NCBI RefSeq assembly: GCF_003853705.1
Contig: NZ_QTQI01000027.1
Span: 1-64,000 of the forward strand
Direction: 5' to 3'
DNA: 64,000 bases
Source of the DNA: Burkholderia sp. Bp8992
GTDB lineage: Bacteria; Pseudomonadota; Gammaproteobacteria; Burkholderiales; Burkholderiaceae
A program made the translations under genes and the position numbers. This document shows, piece by piece, positions 51,381 through 59,404 of this stretch. The notes below the pieces were generated by a model. It was given only the letters and a program-made list of their open reading frames with translations, had not been told where the DNA came from and ran no database searches. Positions within the stretch are counted from its first letter, which is position 1. Each line of letters begins with the position of its first letter.

Positions 51381-52602
51381 CCGCGTGCTCGCCGGCTGCG
51401 TGCGCTGGGCGCTGTTCGCCGCGTGCTTCGCGCTGCCCGCGTGGCTGTGGCCGCATGGCGCGGTGCTCGGCTATCTCGCGCAGACGGCCGCGCTCGTCGT
51501 GCTCGCGCTGTCGTACAACCTGCAGCTCGGCACGACCGGGTTGCTGTCGTTCGGGCACGCGGCGTTCGCGGGCCTTGGCGCGTTCGCGGCCGCGCACTGG
51601 TTCAATCATGTCGGCGGCCCGCTGCCGCTGCTGCCGCTCGTCGGCGGCGCGGCCGGCGCGGGCTTCGGGTTCGTCGCCGGATTGCTCGCGACACGCCGCT
51701 CCGGCACCGCGTTCGCGATGATCACGCTCGGGCTCGGCGAATGCGTCGCGGCCGCCGCGTGGAGCGTGCCCGCGTGGTTCGGCGGCCTGGGCGGCGTGCC
51801 GATCGACCGCGCGAGCGGCGCGCCGTGGGGCAACTGGCATTTCGGCGCACCGGCACATGCCTATGCGGTGATCGCCGCGTGGTGCGTCGTGTCGGCGTGG
51901 GCCATGCACGCGCTGACGCGCACGCCGCTCGCGCGGCTCGCGAACGCGGTGCGCGACAACCCCGCGCGCGTCGCCGCGCTCGGCACCGATCCGCGCCGCG
52001 TGCGGCTCGCGATGGTCACCTGCGCGTCGTTCTTCGCGGGCATCGCCGGCACGCTGACGCTGATCGACATCGAGATCGCGACGCCCGACAGCGTGTCGAT
52101 GGCGCGCTCGGCAACCGTGCTGATCGCCGCGGTGATCGGCGGCACCGGCGCGTTCTTCGGGCCGGCGGCCGGCGCTGCCGTGCTGACCGCGCTGAGCATC
52201 GGCGTCGCGGGCGTGTCGCGTGCATGGGCGCTGTATCTCGGCGTGCTGTTCGTCGCGATCGTCGTGGCCGCGCCGCGCGGGCTCGCGGGTATCGCGCAGG
52301 CGTTCGCGCACGCGATGCGGCGCGATGCGCCGGCGGCCGAGCGGTGGCGGATGCTGTGCGCGCTCGGCGCGTGCATGTTCTGGGGCGTCGCGATCGTCTG
52401 CGCGGCCGAGCTCGGCTACGCGTGGCGCTTCGCGCAGGACGACGGCACGGGCCTCGCGTTCGGCGCATGGGCGATCGATGCCGATACGCCGGCCGGCTGG
52501 GCCGTCGCCGGCTCGGCGGCCGGCATCGGTACGCTGCTGTGGGGCTGGCGCGCGCGGTTCGTGCAGGGCGGGCAGGCCGGCAAGCGGGAGGACGCACGAT
52601 GA
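51373..52602 (+). CDS. livM: Branched-chain amino-acid-type ABC transporter permease LivM with C-terminal extension (409 aa)
   Basis: LivM core in residues ~1-315 (LSYNLQLGTTGLLSFGHAAFAGLGAF, the EAA-like GGTGAFFGPAAGA). The last ~90 residues form an extra segment with two membrane helices (LCALGACMFWGVAIVCAAEL and AVAGSAAGIGTLLWGW), which usual LivM proteins of 300-350 residues lack. Start ATG 51373 overlaps livH by 8 bases; a GTG two codons earlier is possible. The end overlaps livG by ATGA. Confidence 0.88.
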   Translation: MRSRVLAGCVRWALFAACFALPAWLWPHGAVLGYLAQTAALVVLALSYNLQLGTTGLLSFGHAAFAGLGAFAAAHWFNHVGGPLPLLPLVGGAAGAGFGFVAGLLATRRSGTAFAMITLGLGECVAAAAWSVPAWFGGLGGVPIDRASGAPWGNWHFGAPAHAYAVIAAWCVVSAWAMHALTRTPLARLANAVRDNPARVAALGTDPRRVRLAMVTCASFFAGIAGTLTLIDIEIATPDSVSMARSATVLIAAVIGGTGAFFGPAAGAAVLTALSIGVAGVSRAWALYLGVLFVAIVVAAPRGLAGIAQAFAHAMRRDAPAAERWRMLCALGACMFWGVAIVCAAELGYAWRFAQDDGTGLAFGAWAIDADTPAGWAVAGSAAGIGTLLWGWRARFVQGGQAGKREDAR

Positions 52603-53351
52603 GCGGCAATGCGATCGCGCTCCACGGCGTCGTGCAGCGCTTCGGCGCGCAGACCGTGCTCGACGGCGTCGAACTGAGCATCGCGGCCGGCGAGCGTCAC
52701 GCGCTGATCGGGCCGAACGGCGCGGGCAAGTCGACGCTGTTCGGCGTGATTGCCGGTGCGACGCGGCCGACGCGCGGGCGCGTCGTGCTGCACGGCGTCG
52801 AGCTGCGCGGGCGCGGGCCGGTCGTCGCGAGCCGCCTCGGCATCGGCCGCAGTTTCCAGCAGACGAGTGCGTTCGCGCGGCTGACGGTATTCGACAACCT
52901 GCGCTGCGCGGCGCTGCATGCGCCGGCCGAACGGCGCCGATGGTGGAACCGGCTGCGCGAATCGGCGTCGGTCGATCTCGCGGCCGCGCGCGTGCTGCAC
53001 GACATCGGCCTCGATGCGCGGCGCGACACGCCGGCCGCCGAACTGAGCTATGCGGAACAGCGCGCGCTCGACCTCGGGATCGCGCTCGCGAGCGATGCGC
53101 GCACGCTGCTGCTCGACGAGCCGACGGCCGGCATGAGCCGCGCGCAGGCGGCACGGATGATCGCACTGATCCGCGCGACGACGCAGGGCCGCACGGTGCT
53201 GATGATCGAGCACGACATGGACGCGGTGTTCGACTTCGCCGAACGTATCACGGTGCTCGTGCGCGGCACGGTGGTCGCGACCGGCGCGCCCGATGCCATC
53301 CGTGCCGATCCGCGCGTGCGTGCGGCGTATCTGGGCGAGGGTCGCGCATGA
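52599..53351 (+). CDS. livG: ABC transporter ATP-binding protein LivG (250 aa)
   Basis: Walker A GPNGAGKST (about residues 38-46), the LivG-type signature LSYAEQRALDLG, Walker B LLLDEPTAGM and the switch His in MIEHDMD. All key residues are intact. The C-terminal RAAYLGEG is typical of LivG. It overlaps livM and livF by ATGA. Confidence 0.92.
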   Translation: MSGNAIALHGVVQRFGAQTVLDGVELSIAAGERHALIGPNGAGKSTLFGVIAGATRPTRGRVVLHGVELRGRGPVVASRLGIGRSFQQTSAFARLTVFDNLRCAALHAPAERRRWWNRLRESASVDLAAARVLHDIGLDARRDTPAAELSYAEQRALDLGIALASDARTLLLDEPTAGMSRAQAARMIALIRATTQGRTVLMIEHDMDAVFDFAERITVLVRGTVVATGAPDAIRADPRVRAAYLGEGRA

Positions 53352-54052
53352 GCGCACTGCTCGACATTCGCGGCCTGCGCGCGTGGTACGGATTGCAACC
53401 CGTGCTCGACGGCGTCGATCTCGCGCTCGCGCCGGGCGAGACGCTCGCGCTGCTCGGCCGCAACGGCTCGGGGCGCTCGACGCTCGCGAAGGCCGTGATG
53501 GGGCTCGTCCGCACGGCCGGCTCGGTGCGCATCGCCGGTGCAGAATGCGCGGGCGCACGGACGTTCGAGATCGCGCGGCGCGGCGTTGCTTACGTGGCCG
53601 AAAGCCGCGACGTGTTTCCGCTGTTGACCGTTCGCGACAACCTGCGGCTCGGCTTGCGCGGCGCACGCGGCCCGGCCGAACGCGCGGCGCTCGACCGCCT
53701 GTTCGGTCGCTTTCCGCTGCTGGCCGCGCGCGCGGACGTGAAAGCAGGGCGCCTGTCGGGCGGCGAGCAGCAGGTGCTCGCGCTGGTGCGCGCGCTGGCC
53801 GGGAGCCCGCGCGTGCTGATCGTCGACGAGCCGGCCGAAGGGCTCGCGCCGCTCGCGGTCGACGAAGTCGGCGCCTGCCTCGCCGCGCTGCAGGCCGACG
53901 GGGTCGCGATCCTGCTGATCGAGCAGCGGCTGCAGTTCGCGCCGCGGCTCGCGCGGCGCGTCGCGGTGATGGGGCGCGGACGGATCGTCTACGACGGCGC
54001 GCTCGACGGGCTGGGCGGCGAGGTCGCCAACGCGTGGCTGAGCGCCGGCTGA
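53348..54052 (+). CDS. livF: ABC transporter ATP-binding protein LivF with altered Walker A (234 aa)
   Basis: LivF layout: AWYGLQPVLDGVDL start, Walker A, Q-loop region, signature LSGGEQQ, Walker B LIVDEPAEGLAP, and LLIEQRL. Walker A reads GRNGSGRST (37-45) with Arg43 where the catalytic Lys is expected (codon CGC, unambiguous). That site of the NBD dimer may bind but not hydrolyse ATP normally, giving an asymmetric transporter with LivG as the active half. The LivH-style His after Walker B is Gln (IEQ), which is usual in LivF. Confidence 0.88.
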   Translation: MSALLDIRGLRAWYGLQPVLDGVDLALAPGETLALLGRNGSGRSTLAKAVMGLVRTAGSVRIAGAECAGARTFEIARRGVAYVAESRDVFPLLTVRDNLRLGLRGARGPAERAALDRLFGRFPLLAARADVKAGRLSGGEQQVLALVRALAGSPRVLIVDEPAEGLAPLAVDEVGACLAALQADGVAILLIEQRLQFAPRLARRVAVMGRGRIVYDGALDGLGGEVANAWLSAG

Positions 54053-54220
54053 CGGCGCGCGATCGATTGTTCGGCAAACTCCGCCAGTCAATTCGTCTCG
54101 AGCCGCTTTATCGCTGCAGTGCCGCAACGTAAATTTCCAGTCAGGCCGATTGCCGCGGCCACGCATCGACGCGGCAACCGGCGCCAACCATCGAAGGTCT
54201 TCTGACTGAGGAATGAAATC

Positions 54221-54967
54221 ATGAGCAAGCTGACAGGCAAGGTAGCGATCGTCACGGGCGCATCGAAGGGCATCGGCGCGGCAATCGCGAAGGCACTGGC
54301 CGACGAAGGCGCGGCGGTCGTCGTCAACTACGCGAGCAGCAAGGCAGGTGCCGACGCGGTCGTGAGCGCGATCACCGAAGCGGGCGGCCGCGCGGTCGCG
54401 GTCGGCGGCGACGTGTCGAAGGCAGCCGACGCGCAGCGCATCGTCGATACCGCAATCGAAACGTATGGCCGACTCGACGTGCTCGTCAACAATTCGGGCG
54501 TGTACGAATTCGCGCCGATCGAAGCGATCACCGAAGAGCACTATCGCCGCCAGTTCGACACGAACGTGTTCGGCGTACTGCTGACCACGCAGGCGGCCGT
54601 CAAGCATCTCGGCGAAGGCGCGAGCATCATCAACATCAGCTCGGTCGTGACCAGCATCACGCCGCCGGCCAGCGCCGTGTACAGCGGCACGAAGGGCGCG
54701 GTCGACGCGATCACCGGCGTGCTCGCGCTCGAACTCGCCCCGCGCAAGATCCGCGTGAACGCGATCAACCCCGGCATGGTCGTGACCGAAGGCACGCACA
54801 GCGCGGGCATCATCGGTTCCGATCTCGAAGCGCAGGTGCTCGGGCAGACGCCGCTCGGCCGCCTCGGCGAGCCGAACGACATCGCGTCGGTGGCCGTGTT
54901 CCTCGCGTCGGACGATGCGCGCTGGATGACCGGCGAGCACCTCGTCGTGAGCGGCGGGTTGAACTGA
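54221..54967 (+). CDS. Short-chain dehydrogenase/reductase (248 aa)
   Basis: Classical SDR: cofactor loop TGASKGIG (12-19), NNSG (variant of NNAG), catalytic Ser in NISSV, YSGTK (Tyr/Lys pair), and INPGMV. NAD(P)-dependent oxidoreductase, most like 3-oxoacyl-ACP or sugar-alcohol reductases; substrate unknown. GAGGA about 10 bases before ATG is the ribosome-binding site. It is separate from the ABC block (168 bases). Confidence 0.92.
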   Translation: MSKLTGKVAIVTGASKGIGAAIAKALADEGAAVVVNYASSKAGADAVVSAITEAGGRAVAVGGDVSKAADAQRIVDTAIETYGRLDVLVNNSGVYEFAPIEAITEEHYRRQFDTNVFGVLLTTQAAVKHLGEGASIINISSVVTSITPPASAVYSGTKGAVDAITGVLALELAPRKIRVNAINPGMVVTEGTHSAGIIGSDLEAQVLGQTPLGRLGEPNDIASVAVFLASDDARWMTGEHLVVSGGLN

Positions 54968-54985
54968 CCCATCCTGCGTGACTGC

Positions 54986-55011
54986 GCGATCGGCGTGCGT
55001 GCGCCGATCGC
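54986..55011. terminator. Hairpin between convergent genes
   Basis: A perfect 10-bp stem GCGATCGGCG/CGCCGATCGC with a 6-base loop, between the SDR gene and the minus-strand UPF0303 gene. No T tract. Confidence 0.4.
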
Positions 55012-55015
55012 GTCG

Positions 55016-55510
55016 TTACGCCAGCATTGCCAGCGCGTTCGCGCCGACGTGCCACTGCAGGCACTCGACGACGAGCGCGTGATTGTCTGCGGAGTCGAGC
55101 CCCGCGATCGTCATCGCGCCGACGATGCCGCCCCCGGCGAGCCGCAGCGGCACGCCGCCGCCGTCGAGCGCATAGTCGTCGTCGGACAGTCCCTGCGACT
55201 GCAGCGACCAGCCGGCACGCCGAAAGCACGCGCCGACCGCGAGCGAACTCTGGCCGAAACGCAGCACCGTGTTCTGCCGGCGGCGGATCGCGTCGCTGTC
55301 GTGTGCGCCGCTGCCGTCGAGCGCGCAGTAGAACAACGGCGCCTGCTCGCCGACGATGCTCACCGCGATCGGCAGCCCGCGCCGCGAGGCGAGGTTGACC
55401 GCGATTTCCCCCATCCGCCGTGCGGCGGCCGCATTGAAGCGCGGCAGCGCCGGATTCGATGCGTCGTCGTCGAAGGCGTGGGGTTCGAGGCGAAAATGGG
55501 TCGTCACCAT
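55016..55510 (-). CDS. UPF0303 / haem-degrading-domain-like protein (164 aa)
   Basis: A GlcG/HbpS-like fold protein of the UPF0303 family (ARRMGEIAVNLASRRGLPIAVSIVGEQAPLF, GGGVPLRLAGGGIVGAMTIAGLDSADNHALVVE). Its biochemical role is unknown. It is the last gene on the strand of the iol operon, 98 bases after iolB, and may be carried on the same transcript. The longer upstream frame runs into iolB antisense space and is not used. Confidence 0.85.
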   Translation of the reverse strand: MVTTHFRLEPHAFDDDASNPALPRFNAAAARRMGEIAVNLASRRGLPIAVSIVGEQAPLFYCALDGSGAHDSDAIRRRQNTVLRFGQSSLAVGACFRRAGWSLQSQGLSDDDYALDGGGVPLRLAGGGIVGAMTIAGLDSADNHALVVECLQWHVGANALAMLA

Positions 55511-55608
55511 GGCGGCTCCGTGGCGTCGCCGGCTCAGTGTGCGCGTGCCGGGCGTCGCATCGTCACGGGCCGCGCGGGCCCGTCTTCCGTTCAATGCTTC
55601 AGGGTTCC

Positions 55609-56427
55609 TCAGCGTTTCGGCGCCGCGTCGATCATCCACTCGTGCGCGGGATCGTTCTTGAACGCCCATGCGCGGCTTGGGCCCGCCATCACGTTCAGGT
55701 AGTACAGGTTGTAGCCGTGCGGAGCTACGACCGGATGGTAGCCGCGCGGCACCATCACGACGTCGTGGTTCTCGACGGCGCACGCTTCGTCGAGGCTGCG
55801 GTCGTCCGTGTACACGCGCTGGAACGCGAAGCCCTGCGGCGGATCGATCCGGTGATAGTAGGTTTCCTCGAGCGACGTCTCGTCGGGCGCCGCGTCGCGA
55901 TCGTGCTTGTGCGGCGGATAGCTGCTCGAATGGCTGGCCGGCGTGACGACTTCGACGACGAGCAGCCGGTCGGCCGCCGGGTTGTCGCCCATCAGGATGT
56001 CGCAGACGTAGCGCGTGTTGGTGCCTTGCCCGCGCACCGACCGGCGCATCCGTTCGCCGTCGAGGCGCCGCACGGGCTTGTCGCCGCTCGCGTACGGCGC
56101 GGTGCACAGCGCGATTTCCGCATCGCGCGTCGCGACCAGCGTGACGGTCTTGCCGCCCGGCACGTACAGTGCGTCCGGCGACACCTCGTCGAAGACGCTG
56201 TCGCGCTTGCCGAGCGCATCGTAGGTTTCGCCGTCGACTTCGGCACGCACGGTGCCCGTCAGCACGACCACGCACAGCTCGCGCGTGCCGGTGTCGAGCG
56301 TTTCGGTGTCACCGGCCTTCAGGCGCAGCGCACGAAAGCCGACGTGCTTCCAGCCGGCCGATTCGGGCGTGACGTTGCAGATTTCACGGTCGGCCGAGGC
56401 CTTGACCAGCAGGGGAGAAATCGTCAT
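55609..56427 (-). CDS. iolB: 5-deoxy-glucuronate isomerase IolB (272 aa)
   Basis: Bicupin isomerase converting 5-deoxy-D-glucuronate to 5-dehydro-2-deoxy-D-gluconate in myo-inositol catabolism. Metal-site motif HSSSYPPHKHDRD, then ETYYHRIDPPQGFAFQRVYTDD and VPRGYHPV are family blocks. Length is normal. It follows iolE by 52 bases in the minus-strand operon iolC-D-E-B. Confidence 0.95.
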   Translation of the reverse strand: MTISPLLVKASADREICNVTPESAGWKHVGFRALRLKAGDTETLDTGTRELCVVVLTGTVRAEVDGETYDALGKRDSVFDEVSPDALYVPGGKTVTLVATRDAEIALCTAPYASGDKPVRRLDGERMRRSVRGQGTNTRYVCDILMGDNPAADRLLVVEVVTPASHSSSYPPHKHDRDAAPDETSLEETYYHRIDPPQGFAFQRVYTDDRSLDEACAVENHDVVMVPRGYHPVVAPHGYNLYYLNVMAGPSRAWAFKNDPAHEWMIDAAPKR

Positions 56428-56479
56428 GGGATGGGGCTCCGCAATAGGGTAGGGCTCACGCGTTCACGCGCTCATGCAC

Positions 56480-57409
56480 TCATGCACTCAACCGGTCGAC
56501 GATCGCGCGCAGCGACTCGTAGCCCTTTTTCGCATACGCATAGCTCGGCGCGACGGCCGGATCCTGCTCGGCCTCGACGACGAGCCAGCCTTCGTAGCCG
56601 GCGTCCTTCAGCGTGCGCAGCGTCGCGTCGTAATCGAGCGCGCCGTCGCCGGGCACCGTGAACGTGCCGTTGATCACGCCGTTCAGGAAGCTCCAGCCGC
56701 CGTTGCGCGCCTGCGTGACGACCTGCGGCCGCACGTCCTTGCAATGCACGTGCGCGACGCGCGCCACGTGCTTCTTCAGCAGCGTGACGGGGTCGGCCGC
56801 GCCGCCGAAATAGGCATGGCCCGTGTCGAACAGCAGGAACACCTTCGCCGGGTCGGTCAGCGCCATCAGGCGGTCGACGTCGTCGGGCGACTCGACGTAC
56901 GCGCCCATGTGGTGATGGTAGGCGAGCTTGATCCCGTACGTGTCGAGCAGGTGTGCGCCGAACGCGTCGAGGCGTGCCGCATAGCGCCGCCAGGCGTCGT
57001 CGTCGACGAAGCGCGGCCGTTTCGCGACCGGCGTGTCGATGCTGCCCTGGATCGTGCCCGCGCATTCGCCGTAGACCACGACCTTCACGTCGTTGAACTG
57101 CAGCTTCGTCAGGTGCGCGCGGCAGCGCTCGATCTCCGCCGCGACCGCATCGGCGTCGCTCATGCCCGGCGCGACTTCCGCGAGGAAGCCCGAATACCAG
57201 CCCGACACGCACACGAGGCCGAACTCGGCGAGCTTCGCCTTCAGCTCGGGGCCCGTCTTCGGAAACTTGTTGCCGAGCTCGAAGCCCGCATAGCCGATTT
57301 CGGCGCCTTCCTTCAGTGCCGTTTCGAGCGGTGTCTCGCCGCCGAGCGACGGCAGGTCGTCGTTCATCCACGACAGGGGATTGATGCCGATGCGGACGTT
57401 CCAGCTCAT
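56480..57409 (-). CDS. iolE: Myo-inosose-2 dehydratase IolE (309 aa)
   Basis: TIM-barrel dehydratase turning scyllo-inosose into 3,5/4-trihydroxycyclohexa-1,2-dione. INPLSWMNDDLPSLG is the typical start; AYHHHMGAYVE, LLFDTGHAYFGG and HVHCKDVR carry the metal ligands. ATG 57409 is used; a far longer frame upstream is a shadow of iolD. It lies 65 bases after iolD. Confidence 0.95.
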   Translation of the reverse strand: MSWNVRIGINPLSWMNDDLPSLGGETPLETALKEGAEIGYAGFELGNKFPKTGPELKAKLAEFGLVCVSGWYSGFLAEVAPGMSDADAVAAEIERCRAHLTKLQFNDVKVVVYGECAGTIQGSIDTPVAKRPRFVDDDAWRRYAARLDAFGAHLLDTYGIKLAYHHHMGAYVESPDDVDRLMALTDPAKVFLLFDTGHAYFGGAADPVTLLKKHVARVAHVHCKDVRPQVVTQARNGGWSFLNGVINGTFTVPGDGALDYDATLRTLKDAGYEGWLVVEAEQDPAVAPSYAYAKKGYESLRAIVDRLSA

Positions 57410-57474
57410 GAGGTGCTTCCTTGGTTCGGATGATGTGGGTGCAGGGCGTGGTCTTCGTGGCGCAGCGTGCGCGC

Positions 57475-59358
57475 TCAGCGCCGCTGCCGCGTTTTCGCGT
57501 CGAGATACGCGCGGTGTGCCGCTTCGACGCCGGTGCGTTCGGATACCTGCGGCAACGCGACCTCCCACCACGCGCCGCCGTCGTCGGTCGTGCGCCGGTG
57601 CGTGGTGTCGATCACGAGCACCTGGCTCTTCTTCGCCGCGCGGGCGCGTGTCATCTCGTGACGCAATTCGACGACGTCGCGCACGTGCACGGCTTCGGCG
57701 CCCATCGCACGCGCATGCATCGCGAAATCGATCGTCGAGCGCTCGCCGCCTTCGGGCACGCAGTCGTCGAGCATGTTGTTGAAGCTTGCGCCGCCGCAAT
57801 TGAGTTGCAGCCGCTCGATGCAGCCGTAGCCGCGGTTGTCGAGGATCACGACGATGATCTTGCGGCCGAGCATCACCGACGTCGCGAGCTCCGCGTTGAG
57901 CATCATGTACGAGCCGTCGCCGACGATCACGATCACTTCGCGCTCGGGCCGCGCGAGCTTCGCGCCGAGGCCGCCTGCCACTTCGTAGCCCATGCACGAG
58001 TACGCATAGTCCATGTGGTAATTGCCCGGCACGCCGCTGCGCCACAGCTTGTGCAGTTCGGCCGGCAGCGTGCCGGCCGCGCAGACGACGAGGTCGTCGC
58101 GTGCGCTGTCGCGTCCGGCGTCGGCCGCGGAGTCGCGCACCGCGCCGATCACTTCCGCGTCGTACGGCAGCGTGTCCTTCGGAATTCGTGTGGTCAGCTC
58201 GGTCACGCGTGCGTTCCACGCGGCGGCCTGATCGCGGTTCGCGGCCGTCCACGCGGGATCGGCGTGCCAGCCGGCCAGCGCGGCCGACAACTGGCCGAGG
58301 CCCGTGCGCGCATCGGCAATGAGCTGCCGGCCGCGTTTCTTGCCGGCATCGAACGGCTGCACGTTCAGGCTCAACAGCGTCGCGTCGCCGTAGAGCGCAT
58401 GCGAGCCGGTCGTGAAATCCTGCAGCCGCGTGCCGACCGCGAACACCACGTCGGCCTGCGCGGCGGCACGGTTGGCGGCGGGCGAACCCGTCACGCCGAT
58501 CGAGCCGAGGTTCAGCGGGTGATCCCACGCGAGGCTGCCCTTGCCGGCCTGCGATTCGGCGACGGGCACGCCGTGCGTGTCGGCGAACGCACGCAGCGCG
58601 TCCCACGCCTGGCTGTACAGCACGCCGCCGCCGGCGACGATCAGCGGCTTCTTCGCGGCCTTCAGCACGTCGAGCGCATCGGCGAGTTCGAGCGCGTCGG
58701 CCGGCGGCCGGCGCATCCGGATCACCGGCGGCGCGAAGAAATCCTCGGGCCAGTCGTATGCGAAGGTCTGCACGTCCTGCGGCAGCGCGAGACACACGGG
58801 GCCGCACTGCGCGGGATCGGTCATCACCTGGATCGCGCGCGGCAGAGCGACGAGCAGTTGCTCGGGCGACGTGATGCGGTCGAAGTAGCGCGTCACGGGC
58901 CGGAAGCAGTCGTTCGCGCTGACGTCGCCCTGTTCGAAATCTTCCACCTGCTGCAGCACGGGGTCGGGCAGCCGCGACACGAACACGTCGCCGGGCAGCA
59001 GCAACAGCGGCAGCCGGCCGACGTGCGCGAGCGCGGCCGACGTCAGCATGTTGGTCGCGCCGGGGCCGATGCTCGACGTCGCGGCCATCATCCGCTGGCG
59101 GAAGTTCGCTTTCGCGAACGCGACGGCCGCATTGGCCATCCCTTGCTCGTTGTGCGCGCGGAAGGTCGGCAGCCGGTCTTTTTCGGCATGCAGCGCTTCG
59201 CCGAGCCCGGCCACGTTGCCGTGGCCGAAGATCGCGAACACGCCGCCGCAGTACGGCAGGATTTCGGTGCGGCCGTCGGGCTGGACGACTTCGGCGCGCA
59301 GGGCGGCCAGGTAGCGTACGAGCGCCTGGCTGACGGTCAGTCTCACGGTGGTGGTCAT
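57475..59358 (-). CDS. iolD: THcHDO hydrolase (trihydroxycyclohexane-1,2-dione acylhydrolase) IolD (627 aa)
   Basis: Thiamine-diphosphate enzyme opening the inositol-derived ring to 5-deoxy-glucuronate. The ThDP-activating Glu is in RAHNEQGMANAA, and the ThDP/Mg motif GDGSYMMLNAELAT...DNRGYG lies in the C-terminal third. MTTTVRLTVSQAL is the start; the upstream extension overlaps iolC and is not used. It lies 46 bases after iolC. Confidence 0.95.
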   Translation of the reverse strand: MTTTVRLTVSQALVRYLAALRAEVVQPDGRTEILPYCGGVFAIFGHGNVAGLGEALHAEKDRLPTFRAHNEQGMANAAVAFAKANFRQRMMAATSSIGPGATNMLTSAALAHVGRLPLLLLPGDVFVSRLPDPVLQQVEDFEQGDVSANDCFRPVTRYFDRITSPEQLLVALPRAIQVMTDPAQCGPVCLALPQDVQTFAYDWPEDFFAPPVIRMRRPPADALELADALDVLKAAKKPLIVAGGGVLYSQAWDALRAFADTHGVPVAESQAGKGSLAWDHPLNLGSIGVTGSPAANRAAAQADVVFAVGTRLQDFTTGSHALYGDATLLSLNVQPFDAGKKRGRQLIADARTGLGQLSAALAGWHADPAWTAANRDQAAAWNARVTELTTRIPKDTLPYDAEVIGAVRDSAADAGRDSARDDLVVCAAGTLPAELHKLWRSGVPGNYHMDYAYSCMGYEVAGGLGAKLARPEREVIVIVGDGSYMMLNAELATSVMLGRKIIVVILDNRGYGCIERLQLNCGGASFNNMLDDCVPEGGERSTIDFAMHARAMGAEAVHVRDVVELRHEMTRARAAKKSQVLVIDTTHRRTTDDGGAWWEVALPQVSERTGVEAAHRAYLDAKTRQRR

Positions 59359-59404
59359 CGTCGGTCGATAGAGAGGAGTCGGGTGGTCGTCACGGGCACG
59401 GGCA

